From Bradyrhizobium diazoefficiens (GTDB lineage Bacteria; Pseudomonadota; Alphaproteobacteria; Rhizobiales; Xanthobacteraceae), in contig NZ_JAFCJE010000001.1 in the NCBI RefSeq assembly GCF_018131185.1, forward strand, positions 1 through 64,000: a DNA stretch of 64,000 nt, read 5' to 3'. A program made the translations under genes and the position numbers. Positions 1 to 7,732 of the stretch are shown here, piece by piece. Position 1 is the first letter of the stretch. Every line of letters begins with the position of its first letter. Below the pieces are notes generated by a model. The model saw nothing but the letters and a program-made list of their open reading frames with translations, was not told the origin of the DNA and did no database searches.

Positions 1-94
1 GGAGGTGCTGCACTCGGCCAAGACGCTGTCATCCGAAAGCACCCGCCTGCGCGCCGAGCTCGACCGCTTCATGGGGAATATCAGGGCGGCGTAA
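1..94 (+). CDS. methyl-accepting chemotaxis protein, C-terminal end (partial)
   Basis: Only the last 30 codons are in the window, in the frame that ends at the TAA at 92-94. They read as an amphipathic helix ending in the sequence pattern (SAKTLSSES, RLRAELDRF, IRAA) seen at the C-terminus of alphaproteobacterial methyl-accepting chemotaxis proteins. In that family this end follows the cytoplasmic signalling hairpin that contacts CheA and CheW. The receptor's ligand domain and start lie upstream of the window, so nothing can be said of its signal. The assignment rests on this short tail alone. Confidence 0.55.
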   Translation, partial: EVLHSAKTLSSESTRLRAELDRFMGNIRAA

Positions 95-116
95 GTTCGC
101 CCCGGCGTCATACTCC

Positions 117-194
117 GCTGTCGTCCCGGAGCCGCGCTGCACCACCTGACAGCGCTGCGCGCTGCCAGGTGCTCCGCTTCTCCGGGACGACAGC
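117..194. repeat. dispersed palindromic repeat (cruciform-type)
   Basis: A perfect 15-bp inverted repeat (117-131 with 180-194, sequence type GCTGTCGTCCCGGAG) encloses a second inverted repeat (CACCTG...CAGGTG with an internal CAGCGC/GCGCTG). It lies between the receptor gene end and the converging DUF3175 gene. The GTCGTCCCGG/CCGGGACGAC ends recur at 26875-27045. It probably belongs to a family of dispersed intergenic palindromes and could also act as a bidirectional terminator here. Confidence 0.75.
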
Positions 195-233
195 GAAGTC
201 AAGATCGCGCTCTGAGGGCCTCACCTCTCATCC

Positions 234-620
234 TCACTCCCGCCCAAACGCCCGCTTCAGCTCGACCTTCGCCTTTTCCAGCCGCGTGCGCTGCGTTTTC
301 GGCAAGGTCTTGCCGGCGCGGTTGATGTAGAAGGTCAGCATCGACAGTGCCGACCGATAGGCGCCGGTCTTGCGTCGTGAGCTGTGCTCGGCCGATCGCT
401 TCAGTGACGTCGCGATCTTCTTCGGGCTGGTCAGCTTGAACGCGCCCTGCTTGAGGTCGAGTGCGTCGCTCTCTTTGGTCACACGCTGCGACCAGCGCTT
501 TGGCGTTGCGCGTTTGGCGCTCTTGCGCGTGGTCGCGCTACGCCGCGTGCCTGTCTTCTGGCGGCCGGACTTGCCTGTGCCGCTGTTTCGAGAATGTGTC
601 GTCTTTCTGACATGAGCCAT
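234..620 (-). CDS. DUF3175 family protein
   Basis: A 128-residue protein. The first 40 residues are very basic and rich in Ser, Thr, Arg and Lys. A conserved DUF3175-like block follows (about residues 42-127), with KRWSQRVT near its start, a SPKKIATSLKRSAE stretch, and MLTFYINRAGK followed by a basic helix. The function of the family is unknown; the charge suggests nucleic-acid association, which is inference. The start at 620 is supported by AAGGAG seven bases upstream. A perfect EcfG-type promoter lies 28 bases upstream of the start on this strand, so the gene is probably stress-induced. It is divergent from the MFS-otsB genes. Confidence 0.85.
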   Translation of the reverse strand: MAHVRKTTHSRNSGTGKSGRQKTGTRRSATTRKSAKRATPKRWSQRVTKESDALDLKQGAFKLTSPKKIATSLKRSAEHSSRRKTGAYRSALSMLTFYINRAGKTLPKTQRTRLEKAKVELKRAFGRE

Positions 621-647
621 GCGTCAACTCCTTGCGGCTCCATCGGA

Positions 648-672
648 AACGGGCGGTGCTGGCGGCCGTTCC
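648..672 (-). promoter_or_regulatory. EcfG-type (general stress sigma) promoter for DUF3175
   Basis: On the minus strand GGAAC (672-668) is followed by a 16-base spacer and CGTT (651-648). This matches the alphaproteobacterial EcfG consensus exactly. The expected transcript start is near 641, giving a leader of about 20 bases that carries the AAGGAG site. Confidence 0.75.
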
Positions 673-676
673 TGCG

Positions 677-701
677 GGAACCCGGCCTCCCCGCGGACGT
701 T
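677..701 (+). promoter_or_regulatory. EcfG-type promoter for the MFS-otsB genes
   Basis: GGAAC (677-681), a 16-base spacer, then CGTT (698-701), an exact match to the EcfG consensus on the plus strand. It starts four bases from the oppositely oriented -35 element at 668-672, so the two promoters are back to back. The predicted leader to the MFS start is about 95 bases. Confidence 0.75.
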
Positions 702-802
702 GTCGCAGGTGGCAGGCGGAATGCCGCACCCCAATGATCGGATCGACCCCGTTCACGTCCTGTGAATCGGGGCCGCTTCCATTGATCGAACGCAACAGCT
801 CG

Positions 803-2287
803 ATGGAATTGCAGCAAAGCCCAGCGCGGAACTATGCATCTGGGGTCTCGGCGGCCGCGACCGACCGCATCGTCGAGACCAGCATTCCGTCGCGACTCGA
901 CGCGCTGCCCTGGAGCGGCTTTCACACCCGCGTCGTGCTCGCGCTCGGCATCACCTGGATTCTTGACGGGCTCGAGGTGACGCTTGCCGGCGCGCTTTCG
1001 GGCGCCCTGAAGCAGAGCTCGTCGCTGCATTTCACCAATCTGGATCTCGGCATTGCCAATTCCGCCTATCTCGCCGGTGCCGTGCTCGGCGCGCTCGGCT
1101 TCGGCTGGCTCACCGACCGCATCGGCCGCAAGAAGCTCTTCTTCATCACGCTGGCGCTCTATCTTTCGGCGACGGCCGCGACGGCTCTGTCGTGGGATGT
1201 CGCGAGCTACGCGCTGTTTCGTTTTCTCACCGGCGCCGGCATCGGCGGCGAATACACGGCGATCAACTCGACCATCCAGGAGCTGGTGCCGGCGCGCTAT
1301 CGCGGCTGGACCGATCTCGTCATCAATGGAAGCTTCTGGATCGGCGCTGCGATGGGCGCGGTCGCGGCCATCGTGCTGCTCGATCCTGCCGTGATCAACC
1401 CCGACCTCGGCTGGCGTCTCGCTTATCTGATCGGCGCGGCGCTTGGCCTCGTCGTGCTCCTGATGCGGATGTGGATCCCGGAAAGTCCACGCTGGCTGAT
1501 GATCCACGGCCGTCCCGACCAGGCGCATGCCATCGTCGACGAGATCGAGCGCTCGGTGGTCGGACACCGCCAGGATACCGGCGACGGGCGCTTCACCAAG
1601 ATCCGTCTGAGGATGCGCGACCACACGCCGATCCGCGAGGTCGTCCACACGCTGTTCTCGGTCTACCGGCAGCGCGCGCTGGTCGGCCTCGTTCTGATGA
1701 GTGCGCAGGCGTTCTTCTATAATGCCATCTTCTTCACCTTCGCGCTGGTGCTGACCGATTTCTACGGCATCAGCGCCGAAAACGTCGGCTGGTACCTGCT
1801 CCCCTTTGCTGCCGGCAATTTCCTCGGGCCGCTGCTGCTCGGCCGCCTGTTCGATACGCTGGGACGCCGCACCATGATCATGTTCACCTATGGCATGTCG
1901 GGCTTGCTGCTGGCGCTCTCGGGCTATCTGTTCTCCATCGGCGCGCTCACCGCGCAGGGGCAGACCGTCGCCTGGATGGTGATTTTCTTCTTTGCCTCAC
2001 CCGCCGCGAGCGCGGCCTATCTCACCGTTAGCGAGACGTTTCCGCTTGAAGTTCGCGCGCTGGCGATCGCGGTGTTCTATGCGGTCGGCACGGGCATCGG
2101 CGGCGTTATCGGGCCGGCGCTGTTCGGCGTGCTGATCGACACGGGGTCGCGCACCAGCGTATTCGCAGGCTACCTGCTGGGCTCAGCCCTGATGATCGCG
2201 GCCGCGATCGTGGCGTGGCGCTACGCCGTCTCGGCGGAGCGCAAATCGCTCGAACAAATCGCGCGACCGCTCGCCTATATGGAGTAG
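803..2287 (+). CDS. MFS transporter (metabolite:H+ symporter type)
   Basis: A 494-residue major facilitator with about 12 hydrophobic segments. The loop between TM2 and TM3 carries the family motif GWLTDRIGRKK, and the corresponding loop in the second half carries GRLFDTLGRR. An IPESPRWL motif follows TM6, as in sugar and aromatic-acid type MFS proteins. The open frame extends upstream to 632, but the transmembrane architecture and conserved N-terminus favour the ATG at 803; no strong ribosome site precedes it. The stop is four bases before otsB and an EcfG promoter lies upstream, so it is probably co-expressed with otsB. Substrate unknown; export or uptake of a compatible solute is only an inference from context. 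Confidence 0.8.
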   Translation: MELQQSPARNYASGVSAAATDRIVETSIPSRLDALPWSGFHTRVVLALGITWILDGLEVTLAGALSGALKQSSSLHFTNLDLGIANSAYLAGAVLGALGFGWLTDRIGRKKLFFITLALYLSATAATALSWDVASYALFRFLTGAGIGGEYTAINSTIQELVPARYRGWTDLVINGSFWIGAAMGAVAAIVLLDPAVINPDLGWRLAYLIGAALGLVVLLMRMWIPESPRWLMIHGRPDQAHAIVDEIERSVVGHRQDTGDGRFTKIRLRMRDHTPIREVVHTLFSVYRQRALVGLVLMSAQAFFYNAIFFTFALVLTDFYGISAENVGWYLLPFAAGNFLGPLLLGRLFDTLGRRTMIMFTYGMSGLLLALSGYLFSIGALTAQGQTVAWMVIFFFASPAASAAYLTVSETFPLEVRALAIAVFYAVGTGIGGVIGPALFGVLIDTGSRTSVFAGYLLGSALMIAAAIVAWRYAVSAERKSLEQIARPLAYME

Positions 2288-2291
2288 ACTG

Positions 2292-3110
2292 ATGAAATCG
2301 GAACTTGCAGAGATGGCGTTGGATCAGAAGCGCACCATGCTGGATGACGATGCACCCGACGCGGTGCCGGTACCGCATGCGCTGGTGCCGCATCTCGACG
2401 AGACCGCAATTCTGCTCGACATCGACGGGACCCTGCTCGACCTGATGCCGACGCCGCGTGAAGTGTGGGTGCCGCCGGGGTTGTCGGAAACGCTGAAACA
2501 TCTGACCGAGCGCACCTCCGGCGCGCTGGCGCTGGTCAGCGGCCGCTCGCTCAACGACATCGACCTGATCTTCGCACCCGACGTGTTTCGCGCCGTCGCC
2601 GGCCACGGCGCCGAGATGCGGCTGTCGGTGGACAATGAAGCCGACGCCGTGCACGCGCCACCGCTGGACAAGGAGCTGAAGCGCCGCCTGGCGGCCATTG
2701 CCAAGCTCAGCCCGGGCATTCTGCTCGAGGACAAGGGCTATTCGCTAGCCCTGCATTACCGCCTCGCGCCGCACGCGGAGAAAGCGATCTATGAATCCGT
2801 CTCGGTGATCCGTGCCGACCTGCCCAATGCGCCCATCGAGGTGCTGCCCGGCAAGTTCGTTTGCGAGATCAAGCATTCCGGATTTACCAAGGCGACCGGC
2901 GTGCGTGAACTGATGAAGCGGGAGCCGTTCAAGGGCCGGCGTCCGATCTTCATCGGCGACGACGTCACCGATGAAACCGTGTTTGCGATCATGCCCGACA
3001 TGAACGGGCTTGCCTTCTCCGTCGGCCGCCGTGCCATGGGCGTAAACGGCCATTTCGACGCGCCGAGCGACGTGCGGGCGTTCCTTGCCCGCCTGCTCGA
3101 TCCAAGGTGA
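2292..3110 (+). CDS. otsB: trehalose-6-phosphate phosphatase
   Basis: Removes phosphate from trehalose 6-phosphate, the second step of the OtsA-OtsB pathway in the cytoplasm. The 272-residue protein is a HAD hydrolase: motif I is LLDIDGTLLD near residues 41-50 (nucleophile Asp), followed by a VSGR motif, a conserved Lys in GKFVCEIK and motif IV GDDVTDE near residue 222, which holds the metal-binding Asp residues. A GGAG site inside the end of the MFS gene supports the start at 2292. It follows the MFS gene by four bases and precedes otsA by 242 bases. The upstream EcfG promoter suggests induction by general stress. Confidence 0.93.
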   Translation: MKSELAEMALDQKRTMLDDDAPDAVPVPHALVPHLDETAILLDIDGTLLDLMPTPREVWVPPGLSETLKHLTERTSGALALVSGRSLNDIDLIFAPDVFRAVAGHGAEMRLSVDNEADAVHAPPLDKELKRRLAAIAKLSPGILLEDKGYSLALHYRLAPHAEKAIYESVSVIRADLPNAPIEVLPGKFVCEIKHSGFTKATGVRELMKREPFKGRRPIFIGDDVTDETVFAIMPDMNGLAFSVGRRAMGVNGHFDAPSDVRAFLARLLDPR

Positions 3111-3267
3111 ACTGAGGCGGCGCCACGTCGCAGACCATGATGCTCGGGGGAGCGGCGCCGTTGGGTGCCACAATGTGCTGCGCAACAACGCCGGAATAGC
3201 TGACTTTGCAGTGGAAATTCCCGGTTCCCTCAAGGGAAACCAGTTCCAACGCGCGCGCCCGATTTTG

Positions 3268-3285
3268 GTTTCAATTCGTTGAAAC
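3268..3285. repeat. 18-bp perfect inverted repeat next to the otsA promoter
   Basis: GTTTCAA (3268-3274), a TTCG centre, then TTGAAAC (3279-3285). It ends eight bases before the -35 element of the otsA promoter. It could be an operator, or the hairpin of an otsB terminator with a stable UUCG loop; no T tract follows. Confidence 0.6.
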
Positions 3286-3293
3286 GATGGTCA

Positions 3294-3318
3294 GGAACCA
3301 TATTGATGAACGGCAGTT
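3294..3318 (+). promoter_or_regulatory. EcfG-type promoter for otsA
   Basis: GGAAC at 3294-3298 and GTT at 3316-3318 with a 17-base spacer. This is the variant EcfG spacing, lacking the leading C of CGTT. The predicted start is about 28 bases before the GTG of otsA. Confidence 0.65.
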
Positions 3319-3352
3319 AAACGGGGTGGAATGAAACAGGAGGGGACGACCT

Positions 3353-4816
3353 GTGAACTTAGTCGTCGTTTCGAATCGTGTCGCGCGCGGCAAGCCTAAC
3401 GAGCCCATGACGGGCGGCCTCGCGGCAGCCTTGTTGCCGGTGGTGGAACATTCCGGCGCGATCTGGGTGGGATCTTCGGGGCGGGTGCGTGACGGCCATC
3501 AGAAGGAACCGTTTGCCGAGATCGAAGCGCTGGGAACGGGCGCGATTGCGACGCTGGATCTGCCGGCGGCGCATTACGGCGGCTATTACGAGGGCTTTGC
3601 CAATTCGGCGCTGTGGCCGGCGCTGCATTCGCGCAGCGATCTGATCCGCGTCTCGCGTGAGGATTATGTCAGCTATCGCGAGGTCAACGCCTTCATGGCG
3701 CGCGCCTTGATGCGGTTCCGAAAAACAAAGACCGCGTTCTGGGTGCAGGATTATCACTTCCTCGCGCTCGGTGCGGAACTGCGTGATCTCGGCGTCGACG
3801 ATCCGATCGGCTTCTTCCTGCATACGCCGTGGCCCGTCACTGCCGTGATGCAAGGCGTGCCCAATCATCGCGAGTTGATCACGGCGATGCTGGCCTACGA
3901 TCTGCTCGGCTTCCAGACCAATGAGGATTGCCAGAACTTCCTCGCCTATGTCGGCGCAGAGCTCGGCCTCGCCGTCGAGGACGGCGTTGCGATCTCGCAG
4001 CATGGCCGCACCCGCTGCGAGGTCTTTCCGATCGGCATCGATGCGGAGAAGTTCGCAGCCTATGCCGCGAAATCGGCATCGCACCCCGACGTGTCGCGGC
4101 TGAGGCGCAGCCTCAACGGCGAGCGGCTTGCGATCGGCGTCGACCGCCTCGATTATTCGAAAGGCCTCGTCAACCGCATCAGCGCATTCGACCGGCTGTG
4201 GACGGAGCAGCCGCAATTCGCGCGCAGCATCTCGCTGCTTCAGATCGCCAACCCCTCGCGCGGCGCGATCGAGGCCTACGGCAATCTTCAGAACGAGGTT
4301 GCGCGCCTCGTCACCGACGTCAACGGCCGTCACGGCGAGGTCGACTGGACCCCGATCCGCTATTTGAACAAGGGATTCAGCCAGGCCGTGCTCGCTGGTC
4401 TTTATCGGACGGCGCAAGTCGGCGTGGTGACGCCGCTGCATGACGGCATGAACCTCGTCGCCAAGGAATATGTCGCCGCGCAAAACCCGGCCGATCCCGG
4501 CGTGCTGGTATTGTCGAAGTTCGCGGGCGCGGCCAACGAGCTCGAGACCGCCTTGCTCGTCAATCCGCACGACATCGACGGCATGGCGCGCGCGATCGCG
4601 GTCGCGGCCGCAATGCCGCTCCCCGAGCGCAAGATGCGGTGGGACGCGATGATGAAGAAGCTGCGCGGCCATACCATCCAGCAATGGTCGGCCGACTTTG
4701 TCGCGGAACTGGAAAGGTGCCGGACCGAGAAGGCCGCGGTCGCCCCGCTCGCAGCGCAGCCGCCGCAAGCCTTGCGCTGGCTGAAGTCGGCGATATCAGG
4801 CGTGCGGTTGATTTAG
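3353..4816 (+). CDS. otsA: trehalose-6-phosphate synthase
   Basis: Transfers glucose from a nucleotide sugar to glucose 6-phosphate to form trehalose 6-phosphate. The 487-residue protein is a GT20 glycosyltransferase: N-terminal NLVVVSNR, then TGGLAAAL, WVQDYH near residue 130, the sugar-phosphate binding GVDRLDYSKG near residue 260, and the donor-site region HDGMNLVAKEYVAAQ near residue 360. The start is GTG at 3353, supported by an AGGAGGGG site about ten bases upstream. It has its own EcfG-type promoter, so trehalose synthesis is probably part of the general stress response. A palindromic repeat follows the stop. Confidence 0.95.
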   Translation: MNLVVVSNRVARGKPNEPMTGGLAAALLPVVEHSGAIWVGSSGRVRDGHQKEPFAEIEALGTGAIATLDLPAAHYGGYYEGFANSALWPALHSRSDLIRVSREDYVSYREVNAFMARALMRFRKTKTAFWVQDYHFLALGAELRDLGVDDPIGFFLHTPWPVTAVMQGVPNHRELITAMLAYDLLGFQTNEDCQNFLAYVGAELGLAVEDGVAISQHGRTRCEVFPIGIDAEKFAAYAAKSASHPDVSRLRRSLNGERLAIGVDRLDYSKGLVNRISAFDRLWTEQPQFARSISLLQIANPSRGAIEAYGNLQNEVARLVTDVNGRHGEVDWTPIRYLNKGFSQAVLAGLYRTAQVGVVTPLHDGMNLVAKEYVAAQNPADPGVLVLSKFAGAANELETALLVNPHDIDGMARAIAVAAAMPLPERKMRWDAMMKKLRGHTIQQWSADFVAELERCRTEKAAVAPLAAQPPQALRWLKSAISGVRLI

Positions 4817-4835
4817 ACGCTGAGCAACTTTGCTT

Positions 4836-4988
4836 TCCCTCTCCCCTTGGGAGAGGGTGGCTCGCGGCGAGACGGGTGAGGGGTATGTTTCCTCACGCGT
4901 ACCTCTCGCAGTATGACTCGTGGACGCAACCCCTCATCCGTCGCGCCTGCGCGCCCCACCTTCTCCCACAAGGCGAAAAGGAAGAAGG
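4836..4988. repeat. dispersed repeat element (CTCCCC/GGGAGA family), copy 1
   Basis: Begins with a CTCTCCCC...GGGAGAGG hairpin followed by GGTGGCTCGCGGCGAGACGG. It ends with CCCCACCTTCTCCCACAAGG. The same arrangement occurs in the reverse orientation at 24742-24893. It separates otsA from the convergent small secreted protein. A typical intergenic repeat of this group of genomes; no coding potential. Confidence 0.7.
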
Positions 4989-4990
4989 TC

Positions 4991-5332
4991 TCAATAGCAA
5001 TACGACACGCCCTCCAGAACCGCACACTGCCGCTTGTTTGGCGCGTTGGGATCGTCCAGCGGCACCACGCCCTTGCCTTGGCCGGCGAACACGCCGGGCC
5101 CGACATGCACCGAGCTCTTGTTGCCGATGATGACGCTTTGATGCGGCGTCGACCTCGAGCGCGTGCCGTCCGGCCAGATGATGGCATCGCCGGACAGCAC
5201 CCCGCGGCGCCCGTCGTTGCAGCTCACATCGACGCCCTGCCGGATGCAGACCTGGGCCAGAGCCGGCACGGCGAAGGCGGGGACAAGGGCCGATAGCAGG
5301 CTCAGTACGGTGATGGTCTTGCGGATGGTCAT
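4991..5332 (-). CDS. small secreted protein, function unknown
   Basis: A 113-residue protein with a clear Sec signal peptide: a basic start (MTIRKT), a hydrophobic core and a probable cleavage after an AxA-type site near residue 27. The mature part has four cysteines (QVCIRQG, VSCNDGR, RQCAVL and the terminal YCY) and a short region resembling a beta-rich SH3-like or cyanovirin-like fold. No family is recognised with confidence. The open frame extends to 5449, but the ATG at 5332 directly precedes the signal peptide. The gene converges on otsA across a repeat element. Confidence 0.7.
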   Translation of the reverse strand: MTIRKTITVLSLLSALVPAFAVPALAQVCIRQGVDVSCNDGRRGVLSGDAIIWPDGTRSRSTPHQSVIIGNKSSVHVGPGVFAGQGKGVVPLDDPNAPNKRQCAVLEGVSYCY

Positions 5333-5526
5333 GGCGTCCCCGGTCGTGGTTGGCGTCCTCACGTGAATCGTCGCGGCAAACCCGCCATGGGTTCGGCCCC
5401 CGGGCGGTTCAGGGCATGTAGGATCACAGATATTATCTCGTAAATACAACAGGTTGCGGAAAATTCACCCGATTTTCCTTCGATCTCTTGCAAAATCATC
5501 GGCGCCCCTTCAAGAGAGGGCGCTCC

Positions 5527-5616
5527 GGAGAGATGGCCGAGTGGCTTAAGGCGCACGCTTGGAAAGCGTGTGTGCGGGAAACCGTACCGTGGGTTCGAAT
5601 CCCACTCTCTCCGCCA
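5527..5616 (+). tRNA. tRNA-Ser (GGA anticodon)
   Basis: The 90-base sequence folds as a class II tRNA. The acceptor stem is GGAGAGA/TCTCTCC (5527-5533 with 5606-5612), with discriminator G and an encoded CCA at 5614-5616. The anticodon loop is TTGGAAA with GGA at 5561-5563, there is a long variable arm, and the T arm GTGGG-TTCGAAT-CCCAC is intact. The converging L,D-transpeptidase gene stops ten bases beyond its 3' end. Confidence 0.97.
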
Positions 5617-5625
5617 GCACGTCGT

Positions 5626-6738
5626 TCAGCACCGGCCCGACGGGACGCCGCCAGGAGCCGCATCGCATACGGCCAGCCCGGCGAACGAACGCCCAAACCA
5701 TCTGCTCGTCAACGAGCCGCCACCGTCGATCCACGGGATCGGCGGCAGTTGCGGCAGGTAGGATGCATACGGCATCACTTTCGCAAGCGTCACGCGGCCC
5801 GGAAACCGCGCTTGGAAAGCCTTGTTCATGCCGCCATCGAGTCCGCTGTAGATCGGGGCCGCCGGCACATTGTCTTCAACCAATTGCGCGTATGCGCGTT
5901 CGTCGGCGCGTTGTTTTTGCAGCGCCCGCCGCGCGATCTCGGGATCGACGACGAAGGGCGGGCATTTTTCCGTCGCGTTGAACATGAGAGCGTGCGGCGA
6001 GTTCGGAGGTGGTTGCGCATCGAAGACATAGCGGCGGTCGCACACATCTACCTTGGGTTCGCGTTGCGTCGTCTCGAAGTGATCGTTGCCGACCTTGAGC
6101 ATTTTCCAGAAGGCCAGGTCGGGACTATTCCGATGTCGCGCCAGGTTTTCCGGTGTCAGGCGGAACGGATAGGCCTGGACCTGGAACGATGGCCGGCCGC
6201 TGAGGGAGTCGCGCGCCAGCGCATAGATTTCGCTGATCTGTTCGTCGGTCATGGCATAGCAACCGCTCGACCAGCAATCGCCGTGAATCATGAGGAAGCT
6301 GCCGTTGCGCCTGTTCGCCTTGTCGAAGCTGTTGGGGAAGCCGAGATTGATCGACAGATAGAAGTTGGAGTTGGGATTCATCAACTCGGGTGTAATGGTA
6401 TAAAATCCCTCCGGCGCCTGCCGGTCGCCCTCGCGCAACTTCGGCCCGAGATCGCCCGACCACCGGCAGATCGGATAGGTCTTGAGGATCTGGAAACGGC
6501 CGGCCGTGTCCTGCTTCCAGACTTCGAGCTCCGCGTCCTCCTTGAAGAGGCGCATGATGATCGGCGAATATTTTGGCATCCTCTTCTGTTCGAGCAGCGA
6601 AAGCAGCTCGCCCGGCAGCTCCTGTGTTGCCTTGGCGGGCAACGGCTTGCTGCCTTCGCCAAGGCAGGCAACCGGCGTCAAGGTGGCGGCAAAGGCGGCT
6701 GCCAGCACAAGCGCATGTCGAGCCATCGCGCGGATCAT
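5626..6738 (-). CDS. L,D-transpeptidase family protein (YafK/YkuD type)
   Basis: A 370-residue exported protein. It has an N-terminal signal sequence with a possible lipoprotein-like Cys at residue 25 (TPVACLGEG). The YkuD-type catalytic block HGDCWSSGCYAMTDEQI near residues 152-168 holds the His and the SxGC cysteine nucleophile used for peptidoglycan 3-3 or protein cross-linking. The region after about residue 190 is characteristic of the longer YafK-like members. The start at 6738 is supported by GGAG about ten bases upstream. It lies 33 bases after the nitroreductase gene on the same strand and may be co-transcribed. The 3' end almost touches tRNA-Ser, so readthrough would be antisense to the tRNA. 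Confidence 0.85.
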   Translation of the reverse strand: MIRAMARHALVLAAAFAATLTPVACLGEGSKPLPAKATQELPGELLSLLEQKRMPKYSPIIMRLFKEDAELEVWKQDTAGRFQILKTYPICRWSGDLGPKLREGDRQAPEGFYTITPELMNPNSNFYLSINLGFPNSFDKANRRNGSFLMIHGDCWSSGCYAMTDEQISEIYALARDSLSGRPSFQVQAYPFRLTPENLARHRNSPDLAFWKMLKVGNDHFETTQREPKVDVCDRRYVFDAQPPPNSPHALMFNATEKCPPFVVDPEIARRALQKQRADERAYAQLVEDNVPAAPIYSGLDGGMNKAFQARFPGRVTLAKVMPYASYLPQLPPIPWIDGGGSLTSRWFGRSFAGLAVCDAAPGGVPSGRC

Positions 6739-6771
6739 TGCTGCATCTCCAGCCCCTTCGCCTGCGCGCCG

Positions 6772-7449
6772 CTACTTCTCAAACCCAACGAACACGGTCG
6801 CCTCCTCGACCGACTTCCGCTCCGACACCACCGCATTCGCCGGAAATGTTTCATCCGGCCAGCCCAGTGCGATGCTCTTCATGATGACCTGATCGTCGGC
6901 GATGCCCGCGTGCTCGCGCACCACGGGGGATTGCATGATGCCCTGGCTGTTGATCACGGCGCCGAGCCCGCGAGACCAGGCAGCATTGACCAGAGCCGTC
7001 GCCACGGCGCCGCAGTCGAAGGGCGTATCGTCGCTGCCGTCGAGCACACGGTCATAGGTTATGATCACGCAGACGGGCGCGTCGAATTGACGGAAGCCGC
7101 GCAGGACCCAATCCTGGCGCTTGTCCCTGTTGTCGCGCTCGATCCCCATCGCGGAGAACAATTGCTTGGCGACACCGACCTGCCGGTCGCGGTGCTTGCC
7201 TGCAAAGGGCTGACCCGTGCGAAACTCGCGCGACTGCGGAATGCCCGCCACCATCCGCTCGGTGTTGCCGGCGCGGATTCGATCCAGCGGTTCGCCGGTG
7301 ATGACGTAGAAATTCCAGGGCTGAGTGTTCATCGACGACGGAGCGCGCATCGCCAAGCCAATGATTTCCGCAATCAGCGCCTTGGGTACCGGATCGGGTT
7401 TGTAACCGCGGATGCTCCGGCGACCGAGGATCACGTCATCAAACTGCAT
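6772..7449 (-). CDS. nitroreductase family protein
   Basis: A 225-residue FMN-dependent oxidoreductase of the nitroreductase fold. The N-terminus carries RRSIRGYKPDPVP, the conserved flavin-phosphate binding arginines. APSSMNTQPW near residues 36-45 is the other FMN-contacting motif. The C-terminal half has the conserved alpha-helical segment with GLGAVINSQG and the IALGWPDE motif. Such enzymes reduce nitro compounds, quinones or other substrates with NAD(P)H; the substrate cannot be told. It probably forms a transcription unit with the downstream L,D-transpeptidase. Confidence 0.9.
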   Translation of the reverse strand: MQFDDVILGRRSIRGYKPDPVPKALIAEIIGLAMRAPSSMNTQPWNFYVITGEPLDRIRAGNTERMVAGIPQSREFRTGQPFAGKHRDRQVGVAKQLFSAMGIERDNRDKRQDWVLRGFRQFDAPVCVIITYDRVLDGSDDTPFDCGAVATALVNAAWSRGLGAVINSQGIMQSPVVREHAGIADDQVIMKSIALGWPDETFPANAVVSERKSVEEATVFVGFEK

Positions 7450-7732
7450 CTGTGTGGAATTCCCCTGACAAGTTCCGAAACAGTCGGGATTGTCGCGGTT
7501 TCGGTACCGTCGCGCAAGAGACGCCCCCGCATCTTCAACGGCCCAGCCACGCGGAACATGATCGCATCAATATTGCGCACGCGATCGTTTAGCGAACTCT
7601 GGAATGATGAAATTGTGCCGCTGACGTGCTCGACGTGTCAAGCTTTTCGGCCCAAACCGTCGGTTCAGCGACCGACGGCGACTTTACATAGGACTGCTTT
7701 CCACATCTTGCCGCGGCGACCCCGCGCGGCGT

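Noticed and set aside
7553..7580. EcfG promoter in the gap between the nitroreductase and COG0523 genes
   Set aside because: GGAAC is followed at 16 bases by TGCG rather than CGTT, and no plus-strand gene follows.
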